This document shows, one piece after another, positions 1-9,386 of a DNA stretch of 35,858 nucleotides. A model generated the notes under the pieces. It searched no databases. It had not been told where the DNA came from and worked only from the letters and a program-made list of their open reading frames with translations. The first letter of the stretch is position 1. Each line of letters begins with the position of its first letter. Made by a program: the position numbers and the translations under genes. The DNA comes from Saprospiraceae bacterium (lineage in GTDB: Bacteria; Bacteroidota; Bacteroidia; Chitinophagales; Saprospiraceae), in the NCBI GenBank assembly GCA_020630475.1, contig JAHDBI010000020.1, positions 1-35,858 on the forward strand. Reading direction: 5' to 3'.

Positions 1-2946
1 AGGGGTATTCAAGAAGGACAAGGTAGAGAGTTTTGTGGTCAAGTCTGGATTAACGAGTTAAGGGCATCGGGACTGCAAGAACGTGGTGGTTGGGCCGGAT
101 TAGCAAGTCTAGAAATGAAAATGGCCGACTTGGGTGAGATTACTGCTGCTGGTGGATACAGCAGTATTGGTTTTGGAGGATTGGATCAGAAAGTTGATGA
201 TAGACAAAAGGAAGAAATTATTAATTACGATTTGGCTACAAGTCTAGAATTAGGAAAATTTTTCCCTAGTACATGGGGTTTACAAATTCCATTTTATGCG
301 CAGTATTCTGCCAATATATCCAATCCTGAATTTGACCCTTACGAATTGGATTTAACCGTAGATGAAGTGGCCGAAACTGCGAGTAATCCCGATGAAATTA
401 GGGAACGGGCACAAGATGTTACAACAATAAAAACATTCAACTTCACCAATGTCAAAAAAGGCCCCGGGAAACAAGCTGGAGGTGGAAGAGGTAAACAAAA
501 ATCAGGTTCAGCTAAGCCTTGGAGTATTGGAAACTTTAGTACATCATATTCTTATACTGCAACAAATCATCGAGACCCTATTCTTAGAAAGGATGAAACG
601 ATTGATCAAAAATTGGGGATTGATTATAATTATTCGCGTAAAGCGAACTTTATTCAACCTTTCAAAAAGTTGATTAAGAGTAAACATTTGAAGTTCATTA
701 AAGAGATTAATTTCAACTTATTCCCAAATTCGTTTAGTGTTAATACGAATATTAGAAGGCTTCAAAATGAAAGAGAATTTAGGTTACCTGTAGAGCCAAT
801 TGTATTCAATTTTACAGATCAGCGATTTAATTGGGAACGACAATATTCCTTACAATGGGATCTAACTAAAGCACTTAAATTTCAATTCAACGCAAATAAT
901 TTTGCCATTGTAGATGAGATTAGAAAAACGGGAATTGGTGAATTGAACCAAGGCTTGTTCTATAAAACTGAACGAGGTGAGATCGTCAGTGATGATCCGG
1001 CATTCTTAAATGATCAAGAGGGATACATTAGTGATTATTGGAGAGACAATTTTAAAAGCTTAGGTAGAAATAAGGACTATAATCATGATTTTAGAGTAAG
1101 TTATAATGTGCCAACTAAAAATATCCCTTTATTAGATTGGACGACAGTCAAGGCTCAATATGATGCAGATTATGCTTGGAGTGCAGCTCCATTGAGTGCT
1201 GAGAGTTTTGGAAATGTTATCCAAAATGGACAAAGAAGATCTGTAAATGCTACCTTGAATTTTGATAAACTGTATCAAAAATGGGGTTACCTAAAAGCTA
1301 TTGAAACTGGTAAGAAAACAAAAAGAAAGCGTTCTAGGCGTTCAGGTGGAAAGGCAGACCAGTCTATTGCCAGTAAAGATGATGGTGATAAAGATAAAGA
1401 TAAAAAGGAAAAGAGAAAGAAAGGTAAAGACACCGGACCTTCAATGGCTGAGCGAATTTTAATACGTCCATTACTTTCATTGCGTCAAGCAAAACTTACC
1501 TATAGAGAGGACTATTCTACTATTGTTCCAGGATTCACAGGAATACCTGAATATCTTGGATTGTCCTCAGGTTTTGATGCTCCAGGTTCAGCCTTCGTGA
1601 CGGGTATACAACCAGATATTACAGAAGGGGATTTAAATAACTGGTTATATCAAAGTGCAAATAAAGGTTGGATATCGGCTGATCCTTTGTTGAATCAACA
1701 AGTAGCTCAAACAACGAATAAGAATTACGAAGCGAAAATTGAAATAGAACCTTTCAAGGATTTCATCGTTGATGTTGATTTCAAAAAGAATTATAGAAAG
1801 GATCATACTGAAGATTTTAAGTACGTGCTGGATACGATTAATCCGAATGTAGGAGCTTTCCAACAATTAGCGGGTATGGATGTTGGTTCGTTTGAAGTAA
1901 CTTACTTCACGGCAAACACATTGTTTGGAACGGATATTGATGACTTATTCAACACCTTTGAAGAGAATCGTAGAGTAACTTCTTTACGTTTACAGGAAGT
2001 GAATAATTCACCAATTGGATTGGATACTGTCGGTTTTGCTAACGGTTATGGTAGATTGAATTCTGAAGTCATCGTACCTTCATTTATTGCGGCTTATTCG
2101 GGTAAACAGATTACAGAAACTAATTTGGATTTGGAAAGGGAAATTAGTCGAAATAATTTTCTGCCTCGACCAAACTGGACTTTAAATTATAATGGTCTAA
2201 GTAAGCTTCCAATCTTTAAAGATATATTCCAAAACATCAGTATATCTCACGGTTATAAAAATGTATTAAGGGTAAGTAATTTCTTTTCTGATCAAGAATA
2301 TGATTCAACTAACCCCTTCGCTAAAACGAAAGAAACCACTAGCGACTATTTTGCCAGAATAGAGATTCCTCAAATTCAGATCAATGAACAGTTTGCACCT
2401 ATCATTGGAATTCAGTTTAAAACGAAAAACGATATGGGGCTAAATTTTGAATGGAGAAAATCCAGAAATTTAGATCTCCTTATTTCGACTCAAACCTTAA
2501 AAGAAATTCTGAATGAGGATTTCACCTTTGGATTTGAATACACGATGAAAGATGTCAATATTAGTTTCCTTACTGGAGATAATGGAAAGAAAAAGAACAA
2601 ACGTAAAAGGGGACAGGATGAAGATGCTGAGGAAGAAGAGCAGCCTAGAAACCGAAGAGGCGGAGGAAGAGTATCTTCTTCGCGTGGAAGAAATTTAGTA
2701 TTCAATCTAGACTTCTCCTATAGAGATGAGGTGACATTCATTCATGAACTAGAAGGCGGTACAAGCGCATCACCAGAGAGAGGAACGAAAACCTTGACTA
2801 TTAATCCCGCAGTTGATTATGATGTCAATGAAGACCTGACGCTGAGGTTGTTTGTCAATTATTCGAGACGACGTCCTTACTTATCCACTTCGTTCCCAGT
2901 GACTACTTATCAAGGAGGCCTGACCGTAAGGTTTAATTTAAATTAA
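1..2946 (+). CDS. sprA: T9SS outer-membrane translocon protein SprA, C-terminal part (5' end outside window)
   Basis: The reading frame is open from base 1, so this is a 5'-truncated gene. About 981 C-terminal residues are visible; SprA proteins are usually over 2,000 residues. SprA (Sov in Porphyromonas) is the giant beta-barrel through which type IX substrates cross the outer membrane. The first visible residues include VWINELRASG followed by GGWAG, a segment I recognise from SprA. The rest is aromatic-rich alternating beta-strand sequence with many N, Y and F residues, ending in a strand-like RFNLN. Two very basic or charged low-complexity stretches (bases about 1312-1440 and 2584-2694) interrupt the barrel, probably as loops. 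The second also holds an acidic run. The ATG at 115 is internal. A strong hairpin follows the stop. The adhesin at 18990 would be a client of this pore. Confidence 0.9.
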   Translation, partial: RGIQEGQGREFCGQVWINELRASGLQERGGWAGLASLEMKMADLGEITAAGGYSSIGFGGLDQKVDDRQKEEIINYDLATSLELGKFFPSTWGLQIPFYAQYSANISNPEFDPYELDLTVDEVAETASNPDEIRERAQDVTTIKTFNFTNVKKGPGKQAGGGRGKQKSGSAKPWSIGNFSTSYSYTATNHRDPILRKDETIDQKLGIDYNYSRKANFIQPFKKLIKSKHLKFIKEINFNLFPNSFSVNTNIRRLQNEREFRLPVEPIVFNFTDQRFNWERQYSLQWDLTKALKFQFNANNFAIVDEIRKTGIGELNQGLFYKTERGEIVSDDPAFLNDQEGYISDYWRDNFKSLGRNKDYNHDFRVSYNVPTKNIPLLDWTTVKAQYDADYAWSAAPLSAESFGNVIQNGQRRSVNATLNFDKLYQKWGYLKAIETGKKTKRKRSRRSGGKADQSIASKDDGDKDKDKKEKRKKGKDTGPSMAERILIRPLLSLRQAKLTYREDYSTIVPGFTGIPEYLGLSSGFDAPGSAFVTGIQPDITEGDLNNWLYQSANKGWISADPLLNQQVAQTTNKNYEAKIEIEPFKDFIVDVDFKKNYRKDHTEDFKYVLDTINPNVGAFQQLAGMDVGSFEVTYFTANTLFGTDIDDLFNTFEENRRVTSLRLQEVNNSPIGLDTVGFANGYGRLNSEVIVPSFIAAYSGKQITETNLDLEREISRNNFLPRPNWTLNYNGLSKLPIFKDIFQNISISHGYKNVLRVSNFFSDQEYDSTNPFAKTKETTSDYFARIEIPQIQINEQFAPIIGIQFKTKNDMGLNFEWRKSRNLDLLISTQTLKEILNEDFTFGFEYTMKDVNISFLTGDNGKKKNKRKRGQDEDAEEEEQPRNRRGGGRVSSSRGRNLVFNLDFSYRDEVTFIHELEGGTSASPERGTKTLTINPAVDYDVNEDLTLRLFVNYSRRRPYLSTSFPVTTYQGGLTVRFNLN

Positions 2947-2950
2947 GATA

Positions 2951-2982
2951 AAAAGGAGCTTCAATCGAAGCTCCTTTTTTTT
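2951..2982. terminator. Bidirectional intrinsic terminator between sprA and the PDZ gene
   Basis: A perfect 8-bp stem GGAGCTTC/GAAGCTCC (2955-2962 and 2967-2974) has a 4-base loop. It is followed by eight T on the plus strand and preceded by AAAA, which gives a T tract on the minus strand. It lies between two convergent stop codons (2946 and 2984), so it can end both transcripts. Confidence 0.9.
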
Positions 2983-2983
2983 A

Positions 2984-3823
2984 TCAATTTTGTTTTTCTA
3001 TTATTTCTTTCCGAATAATGACTTTCTGTTTCACTTTCTCTAAGGTCATATTTGACGTCATCATTTTTTTGTCTCGTTCATAACTTACGCTGACTTGAGC
3101 ACCCAATTCTTTTTCATCCATAGTTTTGAGAAGCGCTTCCATATTATTCACTTCAAGCTGATCAATTTTTTTGATGATATCCCCTTTTTGCAAACCTGCT
3201 TTTTCCGCTGGGGAATCTTCAATAACGTCTATAACTTCAATACCCGTTCCGTTTTCTACATCTTGAATCATTATACCCATTTTAGGTTTATGATCTGCGC
3301 CGCTATATTTTCTAATCATTTCTTCTACATCTTCTCCCAATTCGATCTCGCCTTCACTGTAAGTGATATCTCCATCTGTATTGTTGATGATGGTAATTTC
3401 AATTTCTTCCTCAATTGAAGAGTCATCACTCTTTTTAATGAAAACCATTTTTTTCTTTTCTCCAAGTTCAATATCTCCCGTTTCGTCATCTATCCAAATT
3501 AATTTATGCTTTTCAAGATCATCCTTATCCTGTTCTTCATCCATTTCTATAATGATCTCTTTTTCAATGGTTTTAGTCTTGCCAGGTTTGGTCATTATTT
3601 GTGCGTTGGACTCCTCTAACTCAGACATCATTTTTTCAATATCCTTGTCTGTAATGTTGTATCCTCGTTTGACTAGTTTTTTTACAGATTTATTTCCATC
3701 AGCATCAATTTTTTCTTTGATAATGATGACTTCTCTTTCTATTTCGTTTTCGCTTTGCGCGAATGAGTTAATGGTGATGGCCACAAACATGGCCACTAAC
3801 AAAGTGATTCCAATTTTTTTCAT
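2984..3823 (-). CDS. Secreted PDZ-domain protein
   Basis: 279 residues. The N-terminus is a signal peptide (two lysines, a hydrophobic run to about residue 20, then SFAQ), so the protein is exported. The middle is highly charged, with many E, D and K and short beta-like stretches such as REVIIIKEKID and KEIIIEMDEE that look like loose repeats. A PDZ domain occupies about residues 180-255, with the carboxylate-binding segment near MGIMIQ and the typical EDSPAEKAGLQKGDIIKKID stretch. No protease domain is present, so it is not an HtrA/Deg enzyme; it may bind peptide tails or act as a chaperone or adaptor. It is divergent from a two-component system 147 bp away and could be its target or a sensing partner, which is inference only. 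The middle region is not a family I recognise. Confidence 0.75.
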   Translation of the reverse strand: MKKIGITLLVAMFVAITINSFAQSENEIEREVIIIKEKIDADGNKSVKKLVKRGYNITDKDIEKMMSELEESNAQIMTKPGKTKTIEKEIIIEMDEEQDKDDLEKHKLIWIDDETGDIELGEKKKMVFIKKSDDSSIEEEIEITIINNTDGDITYSEGEIELGEDVEEMIRKYSGADHKPKMGIMIQDVENGTGIEVIDVIEDSPAEKAGLQKGDIIKKIDQLEVNNMEALLKTMDEKELGAQVSVSYERDKKMMTSNMTLEKVKQKVIIRKEIIEKQN

Positions 3824-3930
3824 TTGCTTTATTTTACGATTGAGATGAATTGTAATTATAAATTTAGAACTATTAGTTAGAATCTAAATTGTACTCTTTG
3901 GTTAAAAAGGAGTTAAATTCAAGAACTAGG

Positions 3931-3946
3931 ATACTCTAAAGAGTAT
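3931..3946. repeat. Perfect inverted repeat in the PDZ/kinase divergent promoter region
   Basis: ATACTCT-AA-AGAGTAT is a 7+2+7 perfect palindrome, 24 bp before the kinase start. A related half-site (GTACTCTTTG) lies at 3891-3900. It could be an operator for a dimeric regulator. It is followed by TTTTT, so a short attenuator-like hairpin is the alternative reading. Function is inferred only from symmetry and position. Confidence 0.45.
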
Positions 3947-3970
3947 TTTTACCAACAGATTTGAGCATAT

Positions 3971-5401
3971 ATGAGTAAAAGAACCATTTGGGCAATTATT
4001 ATTTTGATGGGATCCGCCCTCATTGGTATTGCGTTTCTACAATTCTTCTGGATAAAATGGTCTGTGGATCTAGATGAAAAAAACTTTGATGATAAAGTAA
4101 GTAGAGTTCTAAGCCACGTAAAAGATCGAGTTGCCGAAAGAACGGAAACCTTAGATCCTAATGTCAACGACTTTCTGACAAAAACACCTAAAGAAGGCGG
4201 TCTAATGGAAAAGACCGAAATATTAAGTAGGGTTCTTCCAGAAAAAGAGGATTGGGCATTACAAAGATTAAAGTGGGAGTTGAAAAGTATGAATCGATAT
4301 TTCGATCCATCTTCTTTACTTGAAAGTATTGATAAGAATGCCTTGGATACGATTATTCGACAAGAATTGATAGATCAAGGGATAAAGGCGGATTACGACT
4401 ATGGTGTTTATTCAAATGAAAACGAAGCCTATATCATCGTAAATGGAAACTTTGTCGCACAAGTAGGCGATAGAGAAATGTCAGTGGTCGAACTAAATTT
4501 AGACCAAACAGGTTCGGAGTATCAAATCAACCTTTTTAATACAGAAGTCAATTCTCCTGGATATTTAAAATTATTCTTCCCGAACAAAACAAGTATGTTG
4601 TGGTCTTCTGTACTGCCGTATTTACTAAGCTCAATTTTGTTTACAGGACTTATCATGTTTTGTTTTGGATATGTTGTTTACGTCATTTTTAAGCAGAAGA
4701 AAATATCATTGATGAAAAACGATTTCATCAATAACATGACGCATGAATTTAAAACGCCCATTGCAACTATTTCTTTGGCTGCAGATTCTATTACTAGTTC
4801 GAAAATTATCACTCAACAAGATAAAATCAAGCGTTTCGCTGGGATCATCAAGCAAGAGAATAAAAGGATGTTAAACCAAGTAGAACGGGTCCTTCAAATG
4901 GCACTTATAGATAAAAAGGAGTTTGAATTAAAGCTAAATGTGCTGGATATTCATGAAATTATTAGACAGGCGGTAAACAACATGAACCTTACAGTTCAAA
5001 AGCGCAATGGCACGTTGACTATGGATTTAAATGCGACCAAATCGTTGATGGAAGGGGATGCGACACATGTCTCAAATGTAATCCATAACCTGATGGATAA
5101 TGCAAATAAGTATTCGCCTGAGGCTCCAAATATTAACATTTCTACTAGAAATGCTAACAATCAACTAGAAATTATCGTTACAGATAAAGGAATAGGGATG
5201 AATAAAGAAGCCTTGAAACACATATTTGACAAATTTTATAGGGTAACTACCGGGAATTTGCACGATGTTAAGGGCTTTGGATTAGGTCTGAGTTACGTCA
5301 AAGCGATTATGGATGCACACAAAGGAACGATTGATGTAAAAAGCGAGTTTGGTAAAGGGAGTAGTTTTATATTATATTTTCCAATGAAAATAAGTGACTA
5401 A
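3971..5401 (+). CDS. Two-component sensor histidine kinase (RprX-like)
   Basis: 476 residues. Transmembrane helix 1 is at about residues 5-27, followed by an extracytoplasmic sensor region of about 185 residues. Helix 2 is at about 212-240, then a short linker leads straight into the dimerisation domain with no obvious HAMP. The phosphoacceptor is His258 in MTHEFKTPIA. The HATPase domain has an N box (NLMDNANKYS, Asn373/Asn377), a G1 box (DKGIGM) and a G2 box (GFGLGLSYV), so it looks catalytically complete. It phosphorylates the response regulator encoded 61 bp downstream. The topology and partner recall RprX of Bacteroides, but I cannot confirm orthology. The sensor region matches no domain I can name. 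Confidence 0.88.
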   Translation: MSKRTIWAIIILMGSALIGIAFLQFFWIKWSVDLDEKNFDDKVSRVLSHVKDRVAERTETLDPNVNDFLTKTPKEGGLMEKTEILSRVLPEKEDWALQRLKWELKSMNRYFDPSSLLESIDKNALDTIIRQELIDQGIKADYDYGVYSNENEAYIIVNGNFVAQVGDREMSVVELNLDQTGSEYQINLFNTEVNSPGYLKLFFPNKTSMLWSSVLPYLLSSILFTGLIMFCFGYVVYVIFKQKKISLMKNDFINNMTHEFKTPIATISLAADSITSSKIITQQDKIKRFAGIIKQENKRMLNQVERVLQMALIDKKEFELKLNVLDIHEIIRQAVNNMNLTVQKRNGTLTMDLNATKSLMEGDATHVSNVIHNLMDNANKYSPEAPNINISTRNANNQLEIIVTDKGIGMNKEALKHIFDKFYRVTTGNLHDVKGFGLGLSYVKAIMDAHKGTIDVKSEFGKGSSFILYFPMKISD

Positions 5402-5417
5402 TTGGCTAAATGCCAAT
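5401..5417. repeat. Small hairpin in the kinase-regulator gap
   Basis: ATTGGC/GCCAAT (6 bp, loop TAAAT) begins on the last base of the kinase stop codon. There is no T tract after it, so it is a weak terminator or an mRNA processing or stability element at most. It could lower regulator expression relative to the kinase or leave room for a second promoter in the 61-bp gap. Confidence 0.3.
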
Positions 5418-5462
5418 CTTAATAAGTAACCTTAACATTTAACAATAGCTAAACTTTAAAGC

Positions 5463-6170
5463 ATGTCTAACAGAATTCTTTTAGTTGAGGACGATCAGAA
5501 TTTCGGTGATGTATTAAGATCATATCTTGAAATGCACGAATTTGATGTCAATTTGGCAACGGATGGTGTTGCTGGAATGGAAGCCTTTAAAGGAGGATCA
5601 TATGATTTATGCATTTTCGATGTGATGATGCCTAAAAAAGATGGTTTTACACTTGCCAAAGAAGTAAGAGAAATCAATAAAGAAATTCCTATCATCTTCC
5701 TTACAGCCAAAACTTTAAAAGAAGATGTTTTAGAAGGTTTTAAAATTGGTGCAGATGACTACATCACAAAACCATTTAATTCTGAAGAATTACTTTACAG
5801 GGTTCAAGCTATATTAAAGAGAAGTCAAACCAAACCAGATCCTAGAGAAGAAATCAAGGAATTTGAAATTGGAAAATATACCTTCAATTATCCATTAAGA
5901 AGTTTGACAATAGGAGAGGAATCTGATAAGCTTTCTCCTAAAGAAGCTCATCTGCTACGGATGTTTTGCATTTACAAAAATGACGTCCTACCAAGATCGG
6001 AAGCATTGACGAAGATTTGGGGTGAAGACAACTATTTCACAGCAAGAAGTATGGATGTTTTCGTTACAAAACTTAGAAAGTACTTAAAGAAAGATGAAGA
6101 CCTCGAAATAGTCAATATCCATGGTAATGGATTTAGACTAATTGATCGAAGTGTTCAAGTCGAATCTTAA
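5463..6170 (+). CDS. OmpR/PhoB-family response regulator (RprY-like)
   Basis: 235 residues. The receiver domain spans about residues 3-118, with the acidic pair Asp10/Asp11, phosphoacceptor Asp53 in IFDVMMPKKDG, the conserved Thr in FLTAK and the Lys of the YITKPF loop. The C-terminal winged-helix DNA-binding domain runs from about 135 to 230 (SPKEAHLLRM, then SMDVFVTKLRKYL and GNGFRL). It is the partner of the preceding kinase and is co-directional. Likely targets include its own divergent promoter region and the neighbouring PDZ gene, by analogy with similar loci. The gene ends only 14 bp before the convergent ftsH stop, with no clear terminator between them. Confidence 0.92.
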   Translation: MSNRILLVEDDQNFGDVLRSYLEMHEFDVNLATDGVAGMEAFKGGSYDLCIFDVMMPKKDGFTLAKEVREINKEIPIIFLTAKTLKEDVLEGFKIGADDYITKPFNSEELLYRVQAILKRSQTKPDPREEIKEFEIGKYTFNYPLRSLTIGEESDKLSPKEAHLLRMFCIYKNDVLPRSEALTKIWGEDNYFTARSMDVFVTKLRKYLKKDEDLEIVNIHGNGFRLIDRSVQVES

Positions 6171-6184
6171 ACGATCTTTTAATT

Positions 6185-8119
6185 CTAATTTTCTGCAACA
6201 TGTGTAGGTGCATCTAAACCATATGGTCTAGGTCCCACTAACTTTTCTAAGTCTGATTTTAAGATGACCTCTTTTTCTAATAGTGCCGCAGCTAGAATAT
6301 TTAATTCATTTCTCTTTTCGTGAAGTAAATCTTTAGCTCTTCTATATTGTGCTTCTATAAGATCTCTTACTTCATCATCAATGAGTTTAGCAGTCTCGTC
6401 GGAATACGGCTTGCTATAACTTTCTTGTGACATACCATGAAAAGATACATTGCCCACCTTTTCATTCATACCATATATAGAAATCATACCGTAGGCCATT
6501 TTGGTCACCTGATCTAGGTCATTTTGTGCACCAGTAGATATCTTATCAAAAACAATACTTTCCGCAGCTCTACCACCTAAGGTCATACACATTCTATCCT
6601 TCAATTGTTCTGTTCGGATAATGTATTCTTCTTTAGGCAAATATTGAGCATATCCCAATGTCCCAATTCCTCTTGGTACAATTGTTACTTTCACCAGTGG
6701 TGATGCATGCTCGAGATACCAACCACAGATGGCATGTCCTGCTTCGTGATAAGCTATGATTTCTTTCTCTTTTGGAGAGATTAATTTGTTTTTCTTTTCT
6801 AAACCACCAATGACTCTATCCAATGCATGGTTAAAATCATCCATGTCTACTGCTTTCTTATTCCGTCTTGCAGCAACCAAAGCTGCTTCATTACATACAT
6901 TGGCTATCTCCGCTCCAGCAAACCCTGGTGTCATTTCAGCTAAGACATTTGGCTTGATCTCTGGTCCTATTTTGATGTTTTTCAGGTGCACTTTAAAAAT
7001 TGCTTCTCTTCCAACTAGGTCAGGTCTATCAATTCCAATCTGACGATCAAATCTACCAGGTCTCATCAAGGCTCCGTCCAATATGTCTGGTCGGTTTGTA
7101 GCAGCCATTAAGATGACACCTTTGTCCGTGCTAAATCCATCCATCTCCACTAATAACTGGTTCAAGGTATTTTCTCGTTCGTCATTTCCTCCCTGCATAG
7201 CACCTTTCCCTCTTGCTCTACCGATGGCATCTATTTCGTCAATGAAAACGATACATGGTGCTTTTTCTCTAGCTTGTTTAAATAAGTCTCTAACTCTTGA
7301 CGCACCAACACCAACAAACATTTCTACGAAATCAGATCCCGAAATAGAAAAGAAAGGGACGTTGGCTTCTCCAGCTACGGCTTTCGCCAATAGGGTTTTT
7401 CCTGTTCCTGGAGGGCCTACTAGTAAAACACCCTTTGGTATCTTTCCTCCTAAGGCCGTATATTTTTTTGGATTTTTAAGGAAATCAACCACTTCCATGA
7501 CCTCTTCCTTAGCTTCATCCAATCCGGCAACATCTTGAAATGTCACATTGACTTTCGAATTGTTGTCAAAGAGTGTAGCTTTTGATTTTCCAATGTTGAA
7601 TATTTGTCCTCCAGGTCCACCAGCTCCGCCGCTCATTCTTCTCATGATGAATATCCAAATTCCAATAAGTAATAGAAAGGGTAGTACCCAACCTAAAATA
7701 GGACCCCAATAGTCGGGAGGACTATGATATACCGGATCAATCATGACACCTTCTCTTCTCAACTCCTTTACACTGTCATCAAAGCTTTTTACATCTCCCA
7801 ATTCAAATGAATAATGAGGTTGTTTGCTATTCAGGGTGTTTTGCTCAATTCCGTTATATTTTTCTTTATTGAGGCTTTCATTTTTGATATAGACGTTAAC
7901 AATACGCTTATTCAATACGGTGACACTATCAATGTCTCCAGCTTGGGCCATTTCAACAAATTTACCCATGGTGATAGTCTGGGTTTTGTTTGTCAAATAG
8001 ACCGACATATTGATGGCCAGGATAACCAGAATAATAATCCCGTAAATCCAGTATGAATTTACATTGATCTTCTTTGGTCCCTTTGGATCTTCACTATTTT
8101 GGTTGCGGTTGTCGCTCAT
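6185..8119 (-). CDS. ftsH: ATP-dependent zinc metalloprotease FtsH
   Basis: 644 residues, a normal FtsH length. It is a membrane-anchored AAA+ protease that degrades unassembled or damaged membrane proteins and short-lived regulators. Transmembrane helices lie at about residues 24-44 and 139-160, flanking an extracytoplasmic domain. A GGAGG-rich linker follows. The AAA module has Walker A GPPGTGKT (about residue 234), the pore-loop region [12 protein letters not shown], Walker [12 protein letters not shown] and the second-region-of-homology arginines (RPGRFDRQ). The zinc site is HEAGH (about 456-460), with the third ligand Asp in [10 protein letters not shown]. The start is ATG, 56 bp after rsfS on the same strand, consistent with one transcript. 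Confidence 0.97.
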   Translation of the reverse strand: MSDNRNQNSEDPKGPKKINVNSYWIYGIIILVILAINMSVYLTNKTQTITMGKFVEMAQAGDIDSVTVLNKRIVNVYIKNESLNKEKYNGIEQNTLNSKQPHYSFELGDVKSFDDSVKELRREGVMIDPVYHSPPDYWGPILGWVLPFLLLIGIWIFIMRRMSGGAGGPGGQIFNIGKSKATLFDNNSKVNVTFQDVAGLDEAKEEVMEVVDFLKNPKKYTALGGKIPKGVLLVGPPGTGKTLLAKAVAGEANVPFFSISGSDFVEMFVGVGASRVRDLFKQAREKAPCIVFIDEIDAIGRARGKGAMQGGNDERENTLNQLLVEMDGFSTDKGVILMAATNRPDILDGALMRPGRFDRQIGIDRPDLVGREAIFKVHLKNIKIGPEIKPNVLAEMTPGFAGAEIANVCNEAALVAARRNKKAVDMDDFNHALDRVIGGLEKKNKLISPKEKEIIAYHEAGHAICGWYLEHASPLVKVTIVPRGIGTLGYAQYLPKEEYIIRTEQLKDRMCMTLGGRAAESIVFDKISTGAQNDLDQVTKMAYGMISIYGMNEKVGNVSFHGMSQESYSKPYSDETAKLIDDEVRDLIEAQYRRAKDLLHEKRNELNILAAALLEKEVILKSDLEKLVGPRPYGLDAPTHVAEN

Positions 8120-8175
8120 TTAAAAAGTCTTTGCGTATATACTAACGTATTTCAGTTAATATCGTTTAATTGAAA

Positions 8176-8562
8176 TCAAATATTTTGATATTCAGTAATT
8201 TTTGAATCACTCCATAAACCTTCTATATCGTAGAATTGTCTGGTCTCAGGATAAAAGATGTGAACAATAGTTTGAAAGTAATCTAATAGAATCCATTTAG
8301 CCGAAGCATAACCTTCCATATGGTTAGCTTTTGTACCAGCTTCATTTCTTAACCTTTTTGAAATATTATTTGATATTGCTTTTACTTGTGTAGTTGAATC
8401 CCCTTCACAGACAATGAAATAATCTGTAGGGGTGTCATCTATCTCTCTTAAGTCTAAACAAATGATATTTTTTCCTTTTATATCCTTAATGGCATCAATG
8501 ATTAATTCATTTAGCAATTCAGGATTTTCCTCTAGTGCAGAGGCCGTATTCTGTTTACTCAA
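8176..8562 (-). CDS. rsfS: Ribosomal silencing factor RsfS (YbeB/Iojap family)
   Basis: 128 residues, of which the last 110 or so form the RsfS domain. The family binds ribosomal protein L14 and blocks joining of the two subunits when nutrients are scarce. Family features visible are the GKNIICLDLRE strand, DYFIVCEGDST, and the segment MEGYASAKWILLDYFQTIVHIF ending in a YDIEGLW stretch. The only start in the open frame is a TTG at 8560-8562; an in-frame stop lies nine bases further up. It is followed by ftsH. A TAnnTTTG box lies 36 bp before the start. Confidence 0.93.
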   Translation of the reverse strand: MSKQNTASALEENPELLNELIIDAIKDIKGKNIICLDLREIDDTPTDYFIVCEGDSTTQVKAISNNISKRLRNEAGTKANHMEGYASAKWILLDYFQTIVHIFYPETRQFYDIEGLWSDSKITEYQNI

Positions 8563-8597
8563 ATTCTCTTTTTAAATTTACTGTTCATTTCTTCCCT

Positions 8598-8605
8598 CAA
8601 AGTTA
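8598..8605 (-). promoter_or_regulatory. Candidate promoter -7 box for rsfS-ftsH
   Basis: On the minus strand this reads TAACTTTG, an exact match to the Bacteroidota -7 consensus TAnnTTTG. It would place transcription start about 25-30 bases before the rsfS TTG. I see no good TTG/TTTG -33 element at the expected distance. Confidence 0.5.
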
Positions 8606-8657
8606 CTAAAATATAGACGCATTGGGCTTAATTTATGTTTCACTCTTTATCGGACAA

Positions 8658-9386
8658 ATGCGTTATAAATTGGATGAAATCGATTCAACCAATAAATTTA
8701 TCCTCTCTCTCTCTAAAGAAACTCCGCAACCAGAAGGTACACTCGTCTCGGCAGAATACCAAACGGACGGAAAAGGGCAAATAGGTCGATATTGGCACAG
8801 TGAAAAAGGAAAGAATCTTCTTTGTTCGATTTTGCTTAAACCGAGCTTTTTAAATCCAGAGGAACAATTCGTAATGAGTCAAATGATTGCATTAGCCTTA
8901 AAAGAAGTCATTGGTCAATATACCACCGAAAAAGTATCTATAAAATGGCCAAATGATCTTTACATTAATGACGATAAAGTCTGCGGAATTTTGATTCAAA
9001 ACCAATTAAAAGGAAAATTCATTTCTAAAACGATTATAGGCTTTGGTTTAAATGTTAATCAAGCGGATTTTCCTCAACAGTTACCAAATCCTACTTCATT
9101 GTTTCAACAGACGGGTCAAGTATTCGATCGTGAAGCCATTCTTCAGGAAATATGTGATCGATTGGAACATTACTATCTACTGTTTAAGTCGGGCAGGCTA
9201 ATAGAGATCAATGAAAGGTATCATGAAGTATTATTTAGAAAGGATCAGGTTTGCCAGTTTAGGGAAAATAAAACTTCCATCTTTGAAGGAGTGATTATTG
9301 GGATAGGGGAGTATGGTAAATTACGGGTCAAAACTATAGATGAAGTTCGATTGTTTGACTTTCGGGAAATCGAAATGATATTATGA
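8658..9386 (+). CDS. birA: Biotin--[acetyl-CoA-carboxylase] ligase
   Basis: 242 residues from the ATG at 8658. The frame can be opened at a TTG at 8622, but that adds 12 non-conserved residues, so I prefer the ATG directly before YKLDEIDSTN, the usual start of the catalytic domain. The enzyme activates biotin to biotinyl-AMP and attaches it to the carrier lysine of biotin carboxylase complexes. Visible motifs are the biotin/ATP loop DGKGQIGRYWHSEKGKN and the conserved KWPNDLYINDDKVCGIL. A C-terminal beta domain follows. The N-terminal HTH of E. coli BirA is absent, so it should not be a repressor. Its stop overlaps the cinA start (ATGA). Confidence 0.93.
   Translation: MRYKLDEIDSTNKFILSLSKETPQPEGTLVSAEYQTDGKGQIGRYWHSEKGKNLLCSILLKPSFLNPEEQFVMSQMIALALKEVIGQYTTEKVSIKWPNDLYINDDKVCGILIQNQLKGKFISKTIIGFGLNVNQADFPQQLPNPTSLFQQTGQVFDREAILQEICDRLEHYYLLFKSGRLIEINERYHEVLFRKDQVCQFRENKTSIFEGVIIGIGEYGKLRVKTIDEVRLFDFREIEMIL

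Noticed and set aside
3363-3848. 161-codon plus-strand frame opposite the PDZ gene
   Set aside because: It is antisense to a gene with a clear signal peptide and PDZ domain, and its product is a Ser/Ile-rich low-complexity string.
7083-7538. 151-codon plus-strand frame opposite ftsH
   Set aside because: It lies fully inside the AAA domain of ftsH; the real coding strand is fixed by the Walker and HEAGH motifs.
8622-8657. TTG start giving 12 extra BirA residues
   Set aside because: The extra residues are not family-like; the ATG at 8658 precedes the conserved catalytic domain.
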